This document shows, piece after piece, positions 12,141 through 24,966 of a DNA stretch of 64,000 nucleotides. The notes under the pieces are model-generated. The model did no database searches. It worked only from the letters and a program-made list of their open reading frames with translations, and had not been told where the DNA came from. The translations under genes and the position numbers were made by a program. This stretch comes from Climacium dendroides (Eukaryota; Streptophyta; Bryopsida; Hypnales; Climaciaceae), in contig OX467082.1 in NCBI GenBank assembly GCA_950106755.1, positions 49,060,588-49,124,587 on the forward strand, written 5' to 3'. Each line of letters starts with the position of its first letter. Positions within the stretch are counted from its first letter, which is position 1.

Positions 12141-15100
12141 CACTGTAAGAAAATTGCATCTGCTTGCACATCCAGACAAAAACGACGTATGTCCGTGAAA
12201 ACATGATACGTCGCAAAAGACGTTGGGGTGTCAAGCCGAAAAAGTGAAGATTTTGCTCTGATGTCTTCAATAGCATTGCTAGATTTCAGTCATAGCATAC
12301 TGATGCTACGAAAAACAATGATACAATGTAAGACATCCAGGTGGACACTAGATGTTTCCAAGGATGTCTACAATAACATGTTCAACCACATCACCATCTT
12401 TGGTCAAATTTAGCTTAGAAGTTGATTTAGAATTTTGTTGCGGTCAGAGGTAAAGTGACTGCCCAAGGTTAAAAAGAGGACAATGGACAGGTGGTGACTC
12501 CTAAATGCTTATGTGGTATCTGACGTGGCGTGATGAGGTGAAAATTGTGTGATGTGGATATGGATGATGATGTGGCATGCCACGTCAGCATACTTAGCCT
12601 ATCCATGTTTCAATCTTGGATGTCTCCGTGGACATCACAAGTGACGTACTGACGTCCACATTAACATCACTTCTGGCTTCAACATTTGTACTTACTACGA
12701 ATGTAACTTCAAACTACATGCTATCCACTGTGCGTTTCATTATGTCTGACTGGACGTGTAGGTGTTGTGAAAGCAATTGTAGGCATCTTCTTTGATGTCA
12801 AAATGACTATAGATGCATGACATGACTTTATGCCCAAGGTTGAATTTGCACATGATGCACGTCCTTTCTATGTAGTACAAAATGACTTATGTGTTTACTT
12901 GGTTTAGGTTCATTTTTGGGCTATTGAAGTCTTACATTTTGTGCACGTTCAACAAACTTCATTAGGATCAAATTCCACCCTATTCATATGATGTCACTTG
13001 CAGCACTAAGTAAGACAGACTCTGCCACAAAATGCACGGTCAAGATGCAACGGGTCTACTTGGAAGACATGAACATGCTAATGGCTTTGTATTTCTCAAA
13101 CGTCCTACATGACATCAAAATGCTGGCACAACAAACACATGTTAGTGATGTAAACACCCTATGTTTCCTCCTTAGATGCAATGTCATCGCTAACTACGGC
13201 AACATACTCTCTACCATTATCTGCTGGTTGGCGCACCAGGTCCACGACTTGTTGTAGTGGTTGTAGGCCATCGAAGTCCTTATCATTCACCAACTGCACC
13301 ATATAAGAAAACTTTTTTTTTTGATGTCAGGCCAAAAACGTTGTACGTCTAAGATAACATCATACGTTTGAGAAAACATTGAGATGTCACATCGACGGAC
13401 ACTAGAAAAGCAGAGATTTTGGTTTGATGTTGTAGAAAGCATTGCTAAATTTCAGTCACAGCATATTGGTGCTATAAAAAACAATGATGCAATCTAAGAC
13501 ATTGTTGTGGACATCAGATGTTTTCAAAAATGTTCAAAAAAAATTTCAAAATGTTATAAGCTATATAGATTTAATTTATATAACAAATTTATATAAATTA
13601 GATGAATGGATTTGTTATGAAAAAAGGTTTACAAAAATTAAATTTCATTCTTAAGAAAATTGTTAAGTAGAAGAAGGTATGAGATAGAAGAAAAATCTAA
13701 AATATTAATAAATTTTAGATGGAATTAAAATGCACTAATCCCAATGGTGAGATTTTTCTAGCAAGTAAACTAAACCACATGAAATTTTATTTTGAAAAAA
13801 TTGTAAAAATTGCATTAAGAAATGCATCTAATAAGTTATTTTTTTCAAGAAGATGCTCTAATTGTCTAAAAAATAAAAATGCCTATAACTTTCTCATAAC
13901 AAATCCAAATGAAATGAATCAGAACTTTCTAGATAGACAAAAATATAATCTACAATTGGAATTCCATGTTGGATGTATTGTTGTATCATACTATATTGAA
14001 GTTGATGTTGCAAACAATCTAGATTTAATAAATGTGACTTTATCAATTAAATGTTCAAGGAGACATCCCCATATATATTGGAAATGACATGCAAATGTTC
14101 ATCATGACATCATAAACAACAAATAAGATTTGTAGAAAATTTAGAAATTGTTGAAACAAATGTTTAAAACAACATTGATGTGAATGTCTAATTTCATACT
14201 ACAGATGTTCTTTTGAATGTTTACGATGACGTCGAAAAAAATATAACTAAGACATGTAAATATTTTTTAAAACATCATTTCAGGCATCATTGTATTTATG
14301 TTGTTGCTCATATTTTAGTTTTGTATATCCCATATTGTTTGTCATGCCTCCTACACCCCACTAGTATAAAAGGCTTGTCTTTTCATCAATTAATAAGTAG
14401 ATTTTTGAGCCATTCAATATACTTGATAAATATAGTATATGGCATATTGTATGGTGTATTTTCTATGACATGTTGTATATATTTTGTATGGTGTATTTTG
14501 TATGGCATGTTGTATATATATTATATGGTGTATTTTGTATGGCATGTTGTATATATATTATATTTTGTATGGTGTATTTTGTATGGCATATTATATATAT
14601 TATATTTTGTATGGCATATTTTATATGTTGTATTGCATATGATTTACCATATATTGCATATTTTATATTGTGTACAACATATTACTACATTGACAACATT
14701 AGAACCTCCAATACAATGCATACATGCGTTTTAGGAGATGTCCCAAAAAATAAGTGTGTTCATAAATGCATCTCCTTCTACAAAGATCAAACAAGTGGAT
14801 GTCGCCGATGACATCCTACAATGCAAAAAGCCATCTACTACCCCAGTATGTACTTGTGCTGGCTTGGCTTGAACACGCTCGAATGGACATTTCAATCAAC
14901 ATACAACTGTTTCACCTGACGTCATTTAAGACACTTGGACGTCCATAGCAATGTCTCAGAAGACATCCTAAAATGCTAGGCAGACCAAGTAAGTGGCCCC
15001 CAAAAACACCACGTCAACATCTGCGGATGCCACGTCATCCAATTCCGTCAGCACCGACATGGCATGCCAAGTCAATTATACGTCAGATGCCACATCATAG

Positions 15101-15364
15101 ATGGGCAATGGATGAAAAAAATGACACTCTGGCTTTCCGGCGCCTAGGTGGCAACCACATATCAACTCCTAAAGTTACCCGTTGACCGATGTTTTTTTAG
15201 ACATCACAATGTTGGGCCTACAAATCTGATGCAACGTACCATGTTTTTGGCATGTCTACAGCAACACAAAGTGATTGGACATCAGTCCAAATATAGAACG
15301 TGTCACGCGCAATGTCCGGGTGTCCAAATTGCGATGTCGCGGCAAATAAATTTTTCTTATAGTG
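12141..15364. mobile_element. Non-autonomous CACTA (En/Spm) element, 3.2 kb
   Basis: The left end CACTGTAAGAAAA and the right end TTTTTCTTATAGTG form an imperfect terminal inverted repeat. They are flanked by ATT at 12,138-12,140 and 15,365-15,367, the 3-bp duplication expected for CACTA elements. Subterminal DNA is dense in GACATC/GATGTC and ACGTC motifs in both orientations. There is no transposase frame. Internal sequence near 13,735 (GCACTAATCCCAATGGTGAG) matches 39,822 of the 13.3-kb CACTA element, so this is probably a deletion derivative of the same family. An AT minisatellite lies at 14,440-14,690. Confidence 0.8.
14440..14690. repeat. AT-rich minisatellite inside the CACTA element
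   Basis: Units of about 35-38 bp of the form GTGTATTTTGTATGGCATG, then TTGTATATATATTATAT, repeat about six times with deletions. The long open frames here (rich in Tyr, Ile, Cys and Met) are by-products of the repeat. Confidence 0.7.
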
Positions 15365-15756
15365 ATTGTGCATTGCAGGATTGGAGGAGGAGGGCGATAG
15401 GGCAATCTACGCACTAGCAACAAGTTTGCGGTTAGTTTCAGGTTAGTTTTTGTGCAACCGGTTGCGTGATTGCATAGGAATTTGTTGTCATGGACTTTGT
15501 AATGTGGTGATACGGACTATTTTGTAGTGATGCAAGTTCAGGGTTTCTGGCTTCCATGGTTCTGAATGTTTTTTGCATGGTTCTGGTTGTTGGTTTCAGT
15601 GGTTTGGGGTTCTGGGTTTAGGGGACACGGATTTTGGTGCTACGTGAGGGATAATCGTGGCATTGTATGCATTTGCATTGAGCAAGAGCGTATTTGTTTA
15701 GCACTACTTATTGATTCTGAGGTGCTCTAGTGTTTAGGCGTTTTGGAAGATGGTGA

Positions 15757-15882
15757 CACTAGAAGAAACCCGTGTTTAACTTGACGGATTTTTTTGCGCA
15801 TCATGTTACAATTTCATGTTTTTATGTCAAAAATTACGTCCAATGTAAAATCCGTCAAGTTAAACACGGGTTTCTTCTAGTG
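15757..15882. mobile_element. 126-bp CACTA MITE with ~36-bp perfect terminal inverted repeats
   Basis: The left end CACTAGAAGAAACCCGTG continues through TTTAACTTGACGGATTTT and is perfectly mirrored at the right end. The first bases match the CACTATAAGAAACCC end of the 13.3-kb element at 37,591. The flanks are TGA and TAA, so the 3-bp duplication is imperfect (one mismatch). The middle is about 54 bp of AT-rich DNA. Likely mobilised by a CACTA transposase of the type encoded at 40,463-44,614. Confidence 0.75.
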
Positions 15883-16660
15883 TAACTTCATCTGAACATG
15901 CTGTGGTTCCCCGGATTTGGAATGATCCATAAGTGAATTAATTCTTGACTCAACTAGTGTAGTGAATGTATTGTAGTAAGATTGTTGAGCATAATGCAGC
16001 CGTTGAATACAGTCTTCGAATGTTGGCCTTTAGTACTGTAATAGAATAACTATAGAGATTTAAGGCCTTATTCGTTAAAATGAGACTAATCCCAGTCTCA
16101 TTTCTATTTTAAGGAAAAAAAAGCTTTCAATAAATTGAAACTTCTCATTAAATTGAGACTTGAAGATGTCAAGAAATTTATTTTATTATTATTGGTTTAC
16201 TTATAGAAGTGGTTTAATTCACGATCAACGTTTGAATTTCTTACTTCTACATCTTACAACACACATGTGAATATTGGAATATTGCATTCAAGTTTAGAAA
16301 CTAATAAACTACTATAGGATGCAGGAAAAAATTTCTACACACAACTTTGCAAAGCAATTGTAAAAAATATACTTTCTATTAATAGAAATCAATATCTACT
16401 ACATAGTCACAATATTTGTAATGAAAGACATTCTATATCCTGTACTATATATGCATTCAAATATCATTTTCATAATCTGTAACTATAGTACAAAAAGCAA
16501 TCTAGTACTTCAAATACAACAACAAAAATCTACTACTACGAAATACTCATTCTTCCTCCATAGACTCATTTGCCTTATCGTTGCATTCATCGATTGTAAA
16601 GACCGCTATTGATGCCTTAATGATGCCAATTTGTAAATTTGGAATTGACACTTTCGGGTT
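15883..16660. other. AT-rich non-coding sequence
   Basis: No supportable gene. A small inverted repeat GAGACTAATCCCAGTCTC lies near 16,082-16,099, followed by a T/A-rich region with short frames only. This lies just past the 3' end of the DUF7869-type gene on the other strand. Confidence 0.35.
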
Positions 16661-16672
16661 TTTAGTGTTCTC

Positions 16673-19391
16673 TCAAAAACGAGGCTTCCAAGCCGTTAGA
16701 ATACATCCCGTACTAGACCATGTTGGGTTTAACAAGGTATCTTCACGCCATACATTCCCTTGTTTTGTGTCCCATCCCTCATATGTATCCTGGTTAATGT
16801 GCCGATTTGAGGAAGGTGTCCAATACTGAATTCTGATCATATGCAAATGCCCTAGATCTGGACTTGGAACTGTAATGGCTCTAGCGTTTAGAATCCCCAT
16901 CAGTGGGACGCATTGCAAGAAAATAACCTTCGTGTGTATCCTTATTCACATGGAATGATGGATGCGGTCGATTACGTCTATGTCCAACGAACGGTGCATC
17001 TTCTGCGTCTTCCTCATGTAATGTGCCATCTCTTTGCATGCGATCTGTCTGATCAGGGGCAACTCTAGAAGCAGGCCAAAATCCATCAAGTAATGCTTCA
17101 CGCACTTGAAGAGGTGCATCTAGAGCTCCTCGAACGCCTTCCCAGTAATCTTCCAAGGCGCCGTTCTTCCTCGTGAACCCTTCTGTATCATTGTCATTTG
17201 CCATTTCTTTCCAGTACGCAACAAAACCGTTCAAACCTTTCTTTATGTCTTGAAGTGCCTTCATTGGTTGAGGAACTAGAGGTGGAGGACTACCTGTTGG
17301 CATTTTAGGAAGCCCGTTTGCAGTCTCGGACCACAATCTAATTCCCTTACCATCCTTTGGCAACCACTTATCATCCGTACACAAATTCTTCTATTCCATC
17401 AAAGGCCATCCATTAGAATCCTTGAAAAACTTGAACTACTGGGATCTAGAATGACCCTCTAAGAAGTCACCACCCATGCCGAGGTATCCATGCACAAACG
17501 CCTTGAAGTTAGGAACTTCTTCAATGAGATGAGGAATCACAAGGTGCTCTTCACAATCCATAAATGACTTCATAAGCCTTGGAATTGTTGGATAGTTATT
17601 TGTTTTCAATCTCGAACTCCAACGACCAAAAAGAGCATCAATGTCTTCATGAGTGTGTCCCACAATGAGGAAGTTGATGTACACCTCCCGAAAAATGCCT
17701 TTGTATACAAGCATAGAGCAAAAAGCGAAAACATATCGGTTCTTGTTGTCTCCTGAACAATTGTCCAACTGCAATATTAATACAGGTGGGAGAGGTTTAG
17801 TTGGAAGTGGTTCATTTGGAGGTGGAAAGAGGGAGTCCAAGCAAGATTCTGCTCCATTCAGAACCGCCTTTATCAAGGTGGATTGGTTATCCTCTACTGA
17901 GAATAACTTGCGGGATGAATTCTTCGGCTGGCCTTCCAAATCACGCAACAGCCTTGCAATCGACCCAATGGTATGATTTGAATCTGTTGGATAAATGTCC
18001 AAACCATAGTGTGCATATCGCACATCGCCATGCCCATGAGCAATCATACCTGTAATTGCTACAGGCATTTTCATGAAGGATTCCGTCACCTTGGTTTTGT
18101 GAGAAAAGTGTGGAGAAGCAGTTTTTGAATGATCCATCTTGTCATGAATGATGCACAACATCTTCTCTGGCGCTCTTATGGAATCGTTCCGATTTGCGTA
18201 GTAATAATCCCTATGAGCCAATTGCCCTATATTATGGGTAGACAATCGTTTTGACCATTTAGATTTTGCCTCTTCACCTACACAAGCGCTTCTTAATTGC
18301 TTGTACTTGTCACACATTCCACATCTAGCAAATGTATCTCCACGAGCCTTTGCAGCAAACTCAGGAAAAGAATCACGGCGAATATTGCTCAAACCACTAG
18401 AAGAAATTGGTGGCAAATTGAACCTTGCATTGGACTCATTGATTGTTTCCAATTGATCACTCCAACGAAACAAGGATGGAAGAACCATGGTAGTGACCTT
18501 CTCGCCAGATTGGACTGTTCTTGTCTTATGCGGCATCTTATCAACATTCGGCTCAATTAAATTTTGAAGTGTGGCTGTAGCTTGAATAGTTGCCATGCGA
18601 GGCTTCTTGGATCCAAAATTCCCATGCACATCGGCTTGTTTCCCATTTTTGGCTTTTCCTTTGTACCTGTAATAAGTACATTTTGCAATCCCATGAATGA
18701 TCCACCACGCAGTAGGACACACTTCCTTCTCTTTCAACGTGATCCATTCTTTGCCACTAGCGTCTTTGTGGATCTGCCTATGCACCTCCAACAAAGTCTT
18801 GTTGCAAGCCTTGAAGTCACCAGCACTGTACAGCTCAGTCCGTATTGTTTGAATAAGCGCACGCGGAAAATACTGCACACAAATCTTTCCGCAACAAGTT
18901 TTTGTAAAAACTGCTGTGATCGATTCCATGGTCAAGAGAAGTTCTTTCTTGGGCAGGACCTTAGGATCAACTCTCATGCGAGTTGTTTCATACGACCGAA
19001 CCCCCTTTCGAACTCTTTTGGGATTAATGGCCGTGTTATACTTATGTATTTCGTCATGGTCATACAAAGAAGAACCATCGTACAGAAACACCCTCCTAAT
19101 GTGCCAAGAGCGTATAGACCACATATTTGAGGAAGAGAAAAGCTCCTCGTTCAAAGACTCCGCAATGTGAATACCAACTCGGTCATCGCCGAGAGACGTC
19201 CCGTCTTCATCGAAGATCATATCAGGGTGAATGTTTTGAATAACTCCCCTTGCAATGTCCACTCCGTATTCATCTTGAAGAGTGACTAGCTACGTAACCC
19301 ACTTAACACGAGGAATTTCCTCGCATAAACAAACATCAAGTGGAAGTGTTGGGACTGGATTTGCGAAATCCTGAGGATCATGGTAATCCAT
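16673..19391 (-). pseudogene. DUF7869-type protein gene, decayed by three TAG codons and a frameshift
   Basis: A start codon at 19,391 directly follows an intron acceptor (TTTGCAG). The frame runs MDYHDPQDFANPVPTL..., has TAG at 19,290-19,292, stays open to TAG at 17,436-17,438, continues in the same frame with FKFFKDSNGWPLME, then TAG near 17,395, then to about 16,881. There the frame shifts and resumes as YWTPSSNRHINQDTYEGW. The core LQLDNCSGDNKNRYVFAF and FLIVGHTHEDIDALFGRW (about residues 540-590 from the ATG) is the hallmark of the DUF7869 family, whose Asp/His pattern suggests an RNase-H-like fold (inference). Cysteine pairs occur at CCGKIC and CGMCDKYKQLRSAC (about residues 166-171 and 357-370), suggesting zinc binding. 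Family function is not established. Intronic palindromes and the repeat setting suggest a transposon protein. Confidence 0.7.
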
Positions 19392-19602
19392 TCTGCAAAC
19401 AAGAAGCTCAAAATGAAAAGCATATCATTGACTCAACAATAACGACTACAATATTCTAAGGTTGTAAGAAAATTTCAATGACTATTGACACTTGATCACA
19501 AAGACTTACAGCAATTTTCGAGAGGCTAGTCCTAAGAATCAATAAGTGCAAGACAAGTAATGAGGAAAAACATTATTCAGTACATATATAGTCATGTAGG
19601 AT

Positions 19603-20275
19603 TTATCGTCGACTCGAGGATAACCACATAAATGATGTCATCCCTAATAACTCAAGAGCAGGAATCATGTAAATTTTGTTCGTCCCAATTAAATATTAAA
19701 TTGGTTCACATTGAGACGGTACACACAGCATTAATTAGAAGATAGCCTCAGCAAACAATGTCCTGCTCTAATGATCACTCCTTTTAAAAATCAATCCCGC
19801 CAGTGAAATGCCAAATAGAAATCTGACGATATCATCGAGTCGAAGATACTTCGTTCTTTTGTTCAGGTGGACCTTTACAAAATCTAGAACAATCCCCAAC
19901 ACTTTCTATGGCTATCGTCGACTCGAGGATATCTTCCAAAACAAAATGTTTTCTTCAAGAATGATTAACTTCAGTATCTCTACAAAAAATTCAATCAAAC
20001 CCATCAGGTTGATCAGATGCACACAGCGAATGGATAGCTTAAATCATACATTTCAGGATTATCGTCGAGTCGACAATAATCAATATCTGATTTCCACCAG
20101 TTGACCTCAATTGGTTAGCATTGATACAACAGTAATTCAGGACTATCAGTATTCATAATTTTTTCAGTTTTCAGTTATCTTCGATCCAACGATAAGAATT
20201 TTGTTCCGTATTTACCGGGATTTATAATACTCATTAATGTTTTGGTTTTCAGTTATCGTCGATCCGACGCTAAGC
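19603..20275. repeat. Six palindromes, TATCGTCGA/TCGACGATA type, in the 5' intron of the DUF7869-type gene
   Basis: Copies lie at about 19,603-19,627, 19,829-19,849, 19,912-19,932, 20,058-20,081, 20,174-20,196 and 20,252-20,275. The consensus is TATCRTCGA, one or two variable bases, then TCGACGATA, with arms diverging a little. They lie upstream of the coding start at 19,391, which follows an intron acceptor, so they sit in a 5' intron or 5' flank. Eight more copies of the same family lie at 32,696-35,155 beside an unrelated-looking gene. Confidence 0.75.
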
Positions 20276-20289
20276 ATTACGTTCCGTAA

Positions 20290-22200
20290 TTCCCGGCATG
20301 TTTCTCGGAAGTTCAGAAAACAGTTGGACTTCAGTATTTGTTGTACATACTACGTACAAAATAGACCTCCACAAAAGAGTTGACATGAGACCATATGTTT
20401 CACTCGTTCCACTGATGAATAAGAACCTAACTACACAAACAAAGAGGCAAGCAATAATACATAAAGTATCACAGATTACGCAAAGTAATACACACCACTA
20501 CCATGTAACCAGCTACTAATTGCTTGGTTGCTGACAAAGCTATGCAATTCTACACTCTCCACACTCCATCAGAAGTACGCATCCCTCATTACCTGCGGTT
20601 CAGAAAAAAAACAGTGTGATGTGAGGCGACGCGCTCTGCGTGTTCTAAAGGTCACAGGATGCATGAAGCATTCACTCTGAAAAGGAAACAAATAGAGAAG
20701 AAGTGAAGGTAAGTTGCGGCGGAGACCTTGCAAGGGAAAATGTAGAAGAAAAACAATGTCAATGGAGCCGATAGGGGAGACACATTTTCCAACAATGTTT
20801 GAGCGGGAAATTTAGAGTGCGAAAATCCGAAGTTCAAAATTCCCTCCACGTCCCGACTTTCCAGTGCACATGGGTCATGCGAGCAGTACGAAGGCGCCTT
20901 TGCAGCTTTCCGTTGTCGACTTTTCAATTAATGACTACCGGCCAAAATAAGATGATTCTCCACATGCATAGCTACTACCTTTGATTTTCCAGCAATTCCG
21001 TCCCGAATTCAGGAGATTCCTAGCACTTTCAAGTGTACTTAGGGAATGGCTTTTCCCACACCATTTCCCCCCATTCCTCGGATGTAGAAATTTTCGCTCT
21101 ATGTTTAGAAAATCTACATGTACACGGTTCGGGATTTAGGATTCTTAGAGTTTAGGGTCCAATATTCTAAGGGTTTAGAGATTATAGAAGTTAGGGGTTC
21201 CCAGGTACTCAAGTTGTAGAGTGTCTTACATATATTAGAAGTTAAATAAATATAAAACTATATATATGTATTTGGAAAAGAATTTTTTTTAAGCATAGAC
21301 CACTAAATTATAATACTTGAACCCTTAAACCCTAAATCTTAACTTGAAGCTCTAAGAAAACAAAAATTTAAACCGCCTACATTTATCGTAACTTCAAATT
21401 TACACTGACATTATGAATGGTCCAAAATCTTCAAACCTAAGCCCCTAAACCCTAGGCCGTAACACATTATTGTAAGTCCTTCAAACAAAAAATTTAACGC
21501 TAAAGCGTAGCAACCCTAAACTTTAAGCCACCCAAATTTATCATAACTTCAAAATTACACAAACACAATCATGAATGGTTTACAAAGTTGTGAAGGAATT
21601 GACGTCTTGCTAAATGCTTAGTTTTCCCATAATTACGTTTGTTCAATCATATACAACCAAATGATTAAACTGAAGTGAAGCAAGTATTAAATAAACTAAT
21701 TCTTTGGTTTTAACTTATGAAGTAATATCCAGTTCCACAAACCTTCTTTTAGAATTGAAGATGTCTGGTAGTTTAGTAAACCCAAGGTAGCAAAGAAATT
21801 TGGTCAATTTTAATTATATAACAATACCATTGTTCTTACTCAAAGCTTCCTCTACTCATGACTGCTTTCAAGTTTTGCATTGCACACTCAAGTAAATGTC
21901 TTATTGTTGTTCATGAAGGTTTAAGCATAATCCAACTCAAATACTCAATACAATCTAATGAACCAATTCATATAGAATTCAATGCACAATTTATAATTTC
22001 AAAATAGACATTAAATAAACAAATAAAATATGTAGAAGTTGAAATCCACATAAGCTTTTAATTTCTATAACCAAGTTTTATGTCAGAAGACATTGATTCA
22101 TAAATTCTTTTTGATATGAAGAAAACGACTTTCTTGCCTTTTTTAACGGAAATTGCAAACGCACGAAATCAATGTGTCAAAAATGACGTGAACGGCTGAT
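20290..22200. other. Non-coding sequence with isolated CCCTAAA-like words
   Basis: 20,600-20,990 is moderately GC-balanced and may hold the 5' end of the DUF7869-type gene. The rest is AT-rich with scattered plant-telomere-like words (AACCCTAAA, TTTAGGGT) that never form an array. No gene is supported. Confidence 0.35.
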
Positions 22201-22201
22201 C

Positions 22202-24650
22202 CAAAAAAATATAGAAGTTCGAATATACAAAATAAAATGTCGTCCATTATCCAAATCTAATATTATAGTACTTTGTTTGAAAAATTCTATAATTCATCTT
22301 TTAAGAAAACCCTCTTCTACAATTCTTTCATAAAGAATTGCAATGTGGAACTTCATCTTACTTTCATTAAAAAATCCCAATGGAATACAAAGAAAGCCCT
22401 AACCTGCCATAGTTCTATAAAAATTGCAAATGTGGAAAGCCTTAAAAATTGACGTCAAGCAGCCACCAAAAAAATATGTAGAAGTTCAAATACGCCTCCT
22501 CATTCATATTTTAAGAGCAATTTTAACTTCATGTAGATTTAAGCAAATTAGGTTACAAAAATGTTGCTACCCTAGTATGATTCAGTAAAAATCGAAAATG
22601 GAGAAAGGTTTGAAAATTCATATCAAGAAGCCACCAAAAAAACATGTAAAAGTTAGAATAAACCTCCACATTCATATTCTAAGATCAATTCTAACTTCAT
22701 GTAATTTTAATCCATTAGATTACAAAAATGGCCTACCCTACGATAATTCTATAAAAATTGAAAAATAATGGGCAAAGGTTAGAAAATTCACTTCAAAAAG
22801 CCACCAAGAAAATAATTAGGTAGAAGTTAGTATAAACCTCCTGACCACATTCAAATTCTAAGATCAATTTTTAACTTAGCTCCCTTCTTTCATGTTGGAA
22901 ATATTACAAATAATTGGATTTAGTGAAAACCTTGAATTAATTTCAATTCTCTTTCATTGAAAAAAAGTTAAAAATAGTCAATTATTCATAGACTGTACTT
23001 TAAGTATTGAAATGCACAAAACTCATAGAATTACTATCAAAATGCACAAAACAATAACACGAACAAGTTGGAAATAATACAAAGAATTAGAATTCATGAA
23101 AATCTTGAAAAAATTTCAAATTTCTTTCATTGAAAACAAGCAAACAACAGTCAATTATTCATGAGCTATATTTAAAATATTCAAATGGGCAAAACTTGTA
23201 GAATCACTATCAAAATGTACTAAGAGATAACACCAACAAGTTGGAAATAGTACAAAAAATTGGATTTAGTGAAAACCTTGAACTAATTTCAATGAAATTT
23301 CTTTCTTTGAAAACAAGCAAATAATAGTCAATTCTTCATGAAATGTACTTGAAGTATTTAAATGGGCAAAACTCATAGAATTACTATCAAAATGTTGAAT
23401 AACATAATAGCAACAAGTTGGAAATATTACAAAGAATTGGATTTAGTGAAAACCTTGAATTAATTTCAATTGTCTTAGTTTCATTGAAAACAAGCAAAAA
23501 ACAGTCAATTATTCATGGACTGTACTTTAAGTATTGAAATGCACAAAACTCATAGAATTACTATCAAAATGCACAAAACAATAACACCAACAAGTTGGAA
23601 ATAGTACAATGAAAGAATTAGAATTCATGAAAATCTTGAAATAATTTTGAGTTTCTTTCATTGAAAACAAGCAAAAAGCAATGGATTATCCATGGATTAT
23701 ACTTTAAGGGTTCAAACTTAATGGACAAAATTCATAGAATTACTATCAAAATGTACAAAAAAATAACACCAACAAGTTGAAAATATTATAAATAATTAGA
23801 TTTCATGAAAATCTTGAACTAATTTGAATATTTGTAATTGAAAACAACTTAAAAACAATCAATTGTTTGTACACTGTACTTTAAGTTTTAAAATGGGCAA
23901 AACTCATAAAATTTCAAGCAAAGTCGTGCTAAACAAACTCCAACAAGTTGTAAATATTTGAAAGAGTTAGAATCCATAAAAACATTGAAATAATTTGCGA
24001 TTCCTTTAATACAAAATAAGACTTGAACATTCATTTATTCATGGGCTATATTTATGAGGATTGAAACAATTCTAATTAATTCTATAGTTTTAATACTTTC
24101 ATGATGAAACATTATAATCTTTCAATCCATAAGTGATATTTTTTTTAGTGGCTTTTGACGTGAATTTTCAAACCTTTGCCCATTTTCAATATATATAGAA
24201 TTACCATAGGGTAAGGCCTTTTTTGTAATCTAATGAATTTAATTTACATGAAGTTAGAATTGATCTTAAAATTTGAATGTGGAGGTTTATTCTAACTTCT
24301 ACCTATTTTTTTGGTGGCTTTTTGACGTGAATTTTCAAACCTTTGCCCATTTATAAATTTTATAGAATTATCGCAGGGTAGGGCCTTTTTTATAATCTAA
24401 TGAATTTAATTTACATGAAGTTAGAATTGATCTTAGAATTTGAATGTGGAGGTTCATTCTAACTTCTACCTAATTTTTTGGTGGCTTTTTGACGTGAATT
24501 TTTTAACCTTTGCCCATTTGTAATTTTTATAGAATTATGGCAGTGTAGGGCATTTTTTGTAATCCAATGGGATTTTCTAATCAAAGTTACATGATGTTAG
24601 AATTGATTTTAGAATATGAATGTGGAGGTCTATTCCAACTTCTATATATT
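22202..24650. mobile_element. Foldback element: inverted arms of ~170-bp monomers around a 7-copy central satellite
   Basis: The left arm (about 22,202-22,870) and right arm (about 24,130-24,650) are collinear inverted copies. Each contains about three monomers carrying GTAGAAGTTAGAATAAACC, TTCTAAGATCAATTCTAAC, TCTATAAAAATTG and GACGT...GCCACCAAAAAA, with spacing about 165-175 bp. The centre (about 22,891-24,010) holds seven direct copies of a different ~175-bp unit marked by AACAAGTTGGAAATA. No coding frame is present. Long inverted repeats with internal tandem structure fit foldback or Mutator-like non-autonomous elements. No target duplication could be fixed. Confidence 0.65.
22891..24010. 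repeat. Central tandem array, 7 units of ~175 bp
   Basis: The marker CAACAAGTTGGAAAT recurs near 23,062, 23,236, 23,412, 23,590, 23,771 and 23,943, with a first diverged unit at about 22,891. Intervals are 172-181 bp. Each unit also carries TTCATTGAAAACAAGCAAA, GTCAATTATTCATGGACTG and AAAACTCATAGAATTACT. The nucleosome-like period is typical of plant satellites. Confidence 0.75.
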
Positions 24651-24747
24651 ATTTTTAAAGATAAGGTAGTCTTGTTTTATTGACAAGCTTTGTAATGAAG
24701 TCTAATATTTGCTAAGGACTTCTTACTGTTTAATCTTTATATTTCAC

Positions 24748-24966
24748 AAGCTTCTTTCCTATTGCACCAATTTATTAAAAATTGCATATTATAGTTTGTG
24801 AACTTGAATCATACTTTAAAGACAATCATTTCCTGTTCATGATGTATGTGATTTTATTTCACGAGCTTCTTTCCTATTGCACCAATTTATTAAAAATTGT
24901 ATAATTATTAGAGTTTGTGAACTTGAATCATACTTTAAAGACAATCATTTGTTGTTCATGATGTAT
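24748..24966. repeat. ~110-bp tandem duplication at the CACTA insertion site
   Basis: The unit TTTCACAAGCTTCTTTCC ... GTTCATGATGTATGTGATTT is present twice. The second copy is cut after GATGTAT by the CACTA element at 24,967 and resumes with TATGTGATTT at 30,833. This confirms the element boundary. Confidence 0.8.

Noticed and set aside
14213..14811. Tyr/Ile/Met-rich frames of 113-173 codons
   Set aside because: Generated by an AT minisatellite inside a non-autonomous CACTA element.
21300..21540. Telomeric or subtelomeric repeat
   Set aside because: Only scattered CCCTAAA-like words, never an array of consecutive units.
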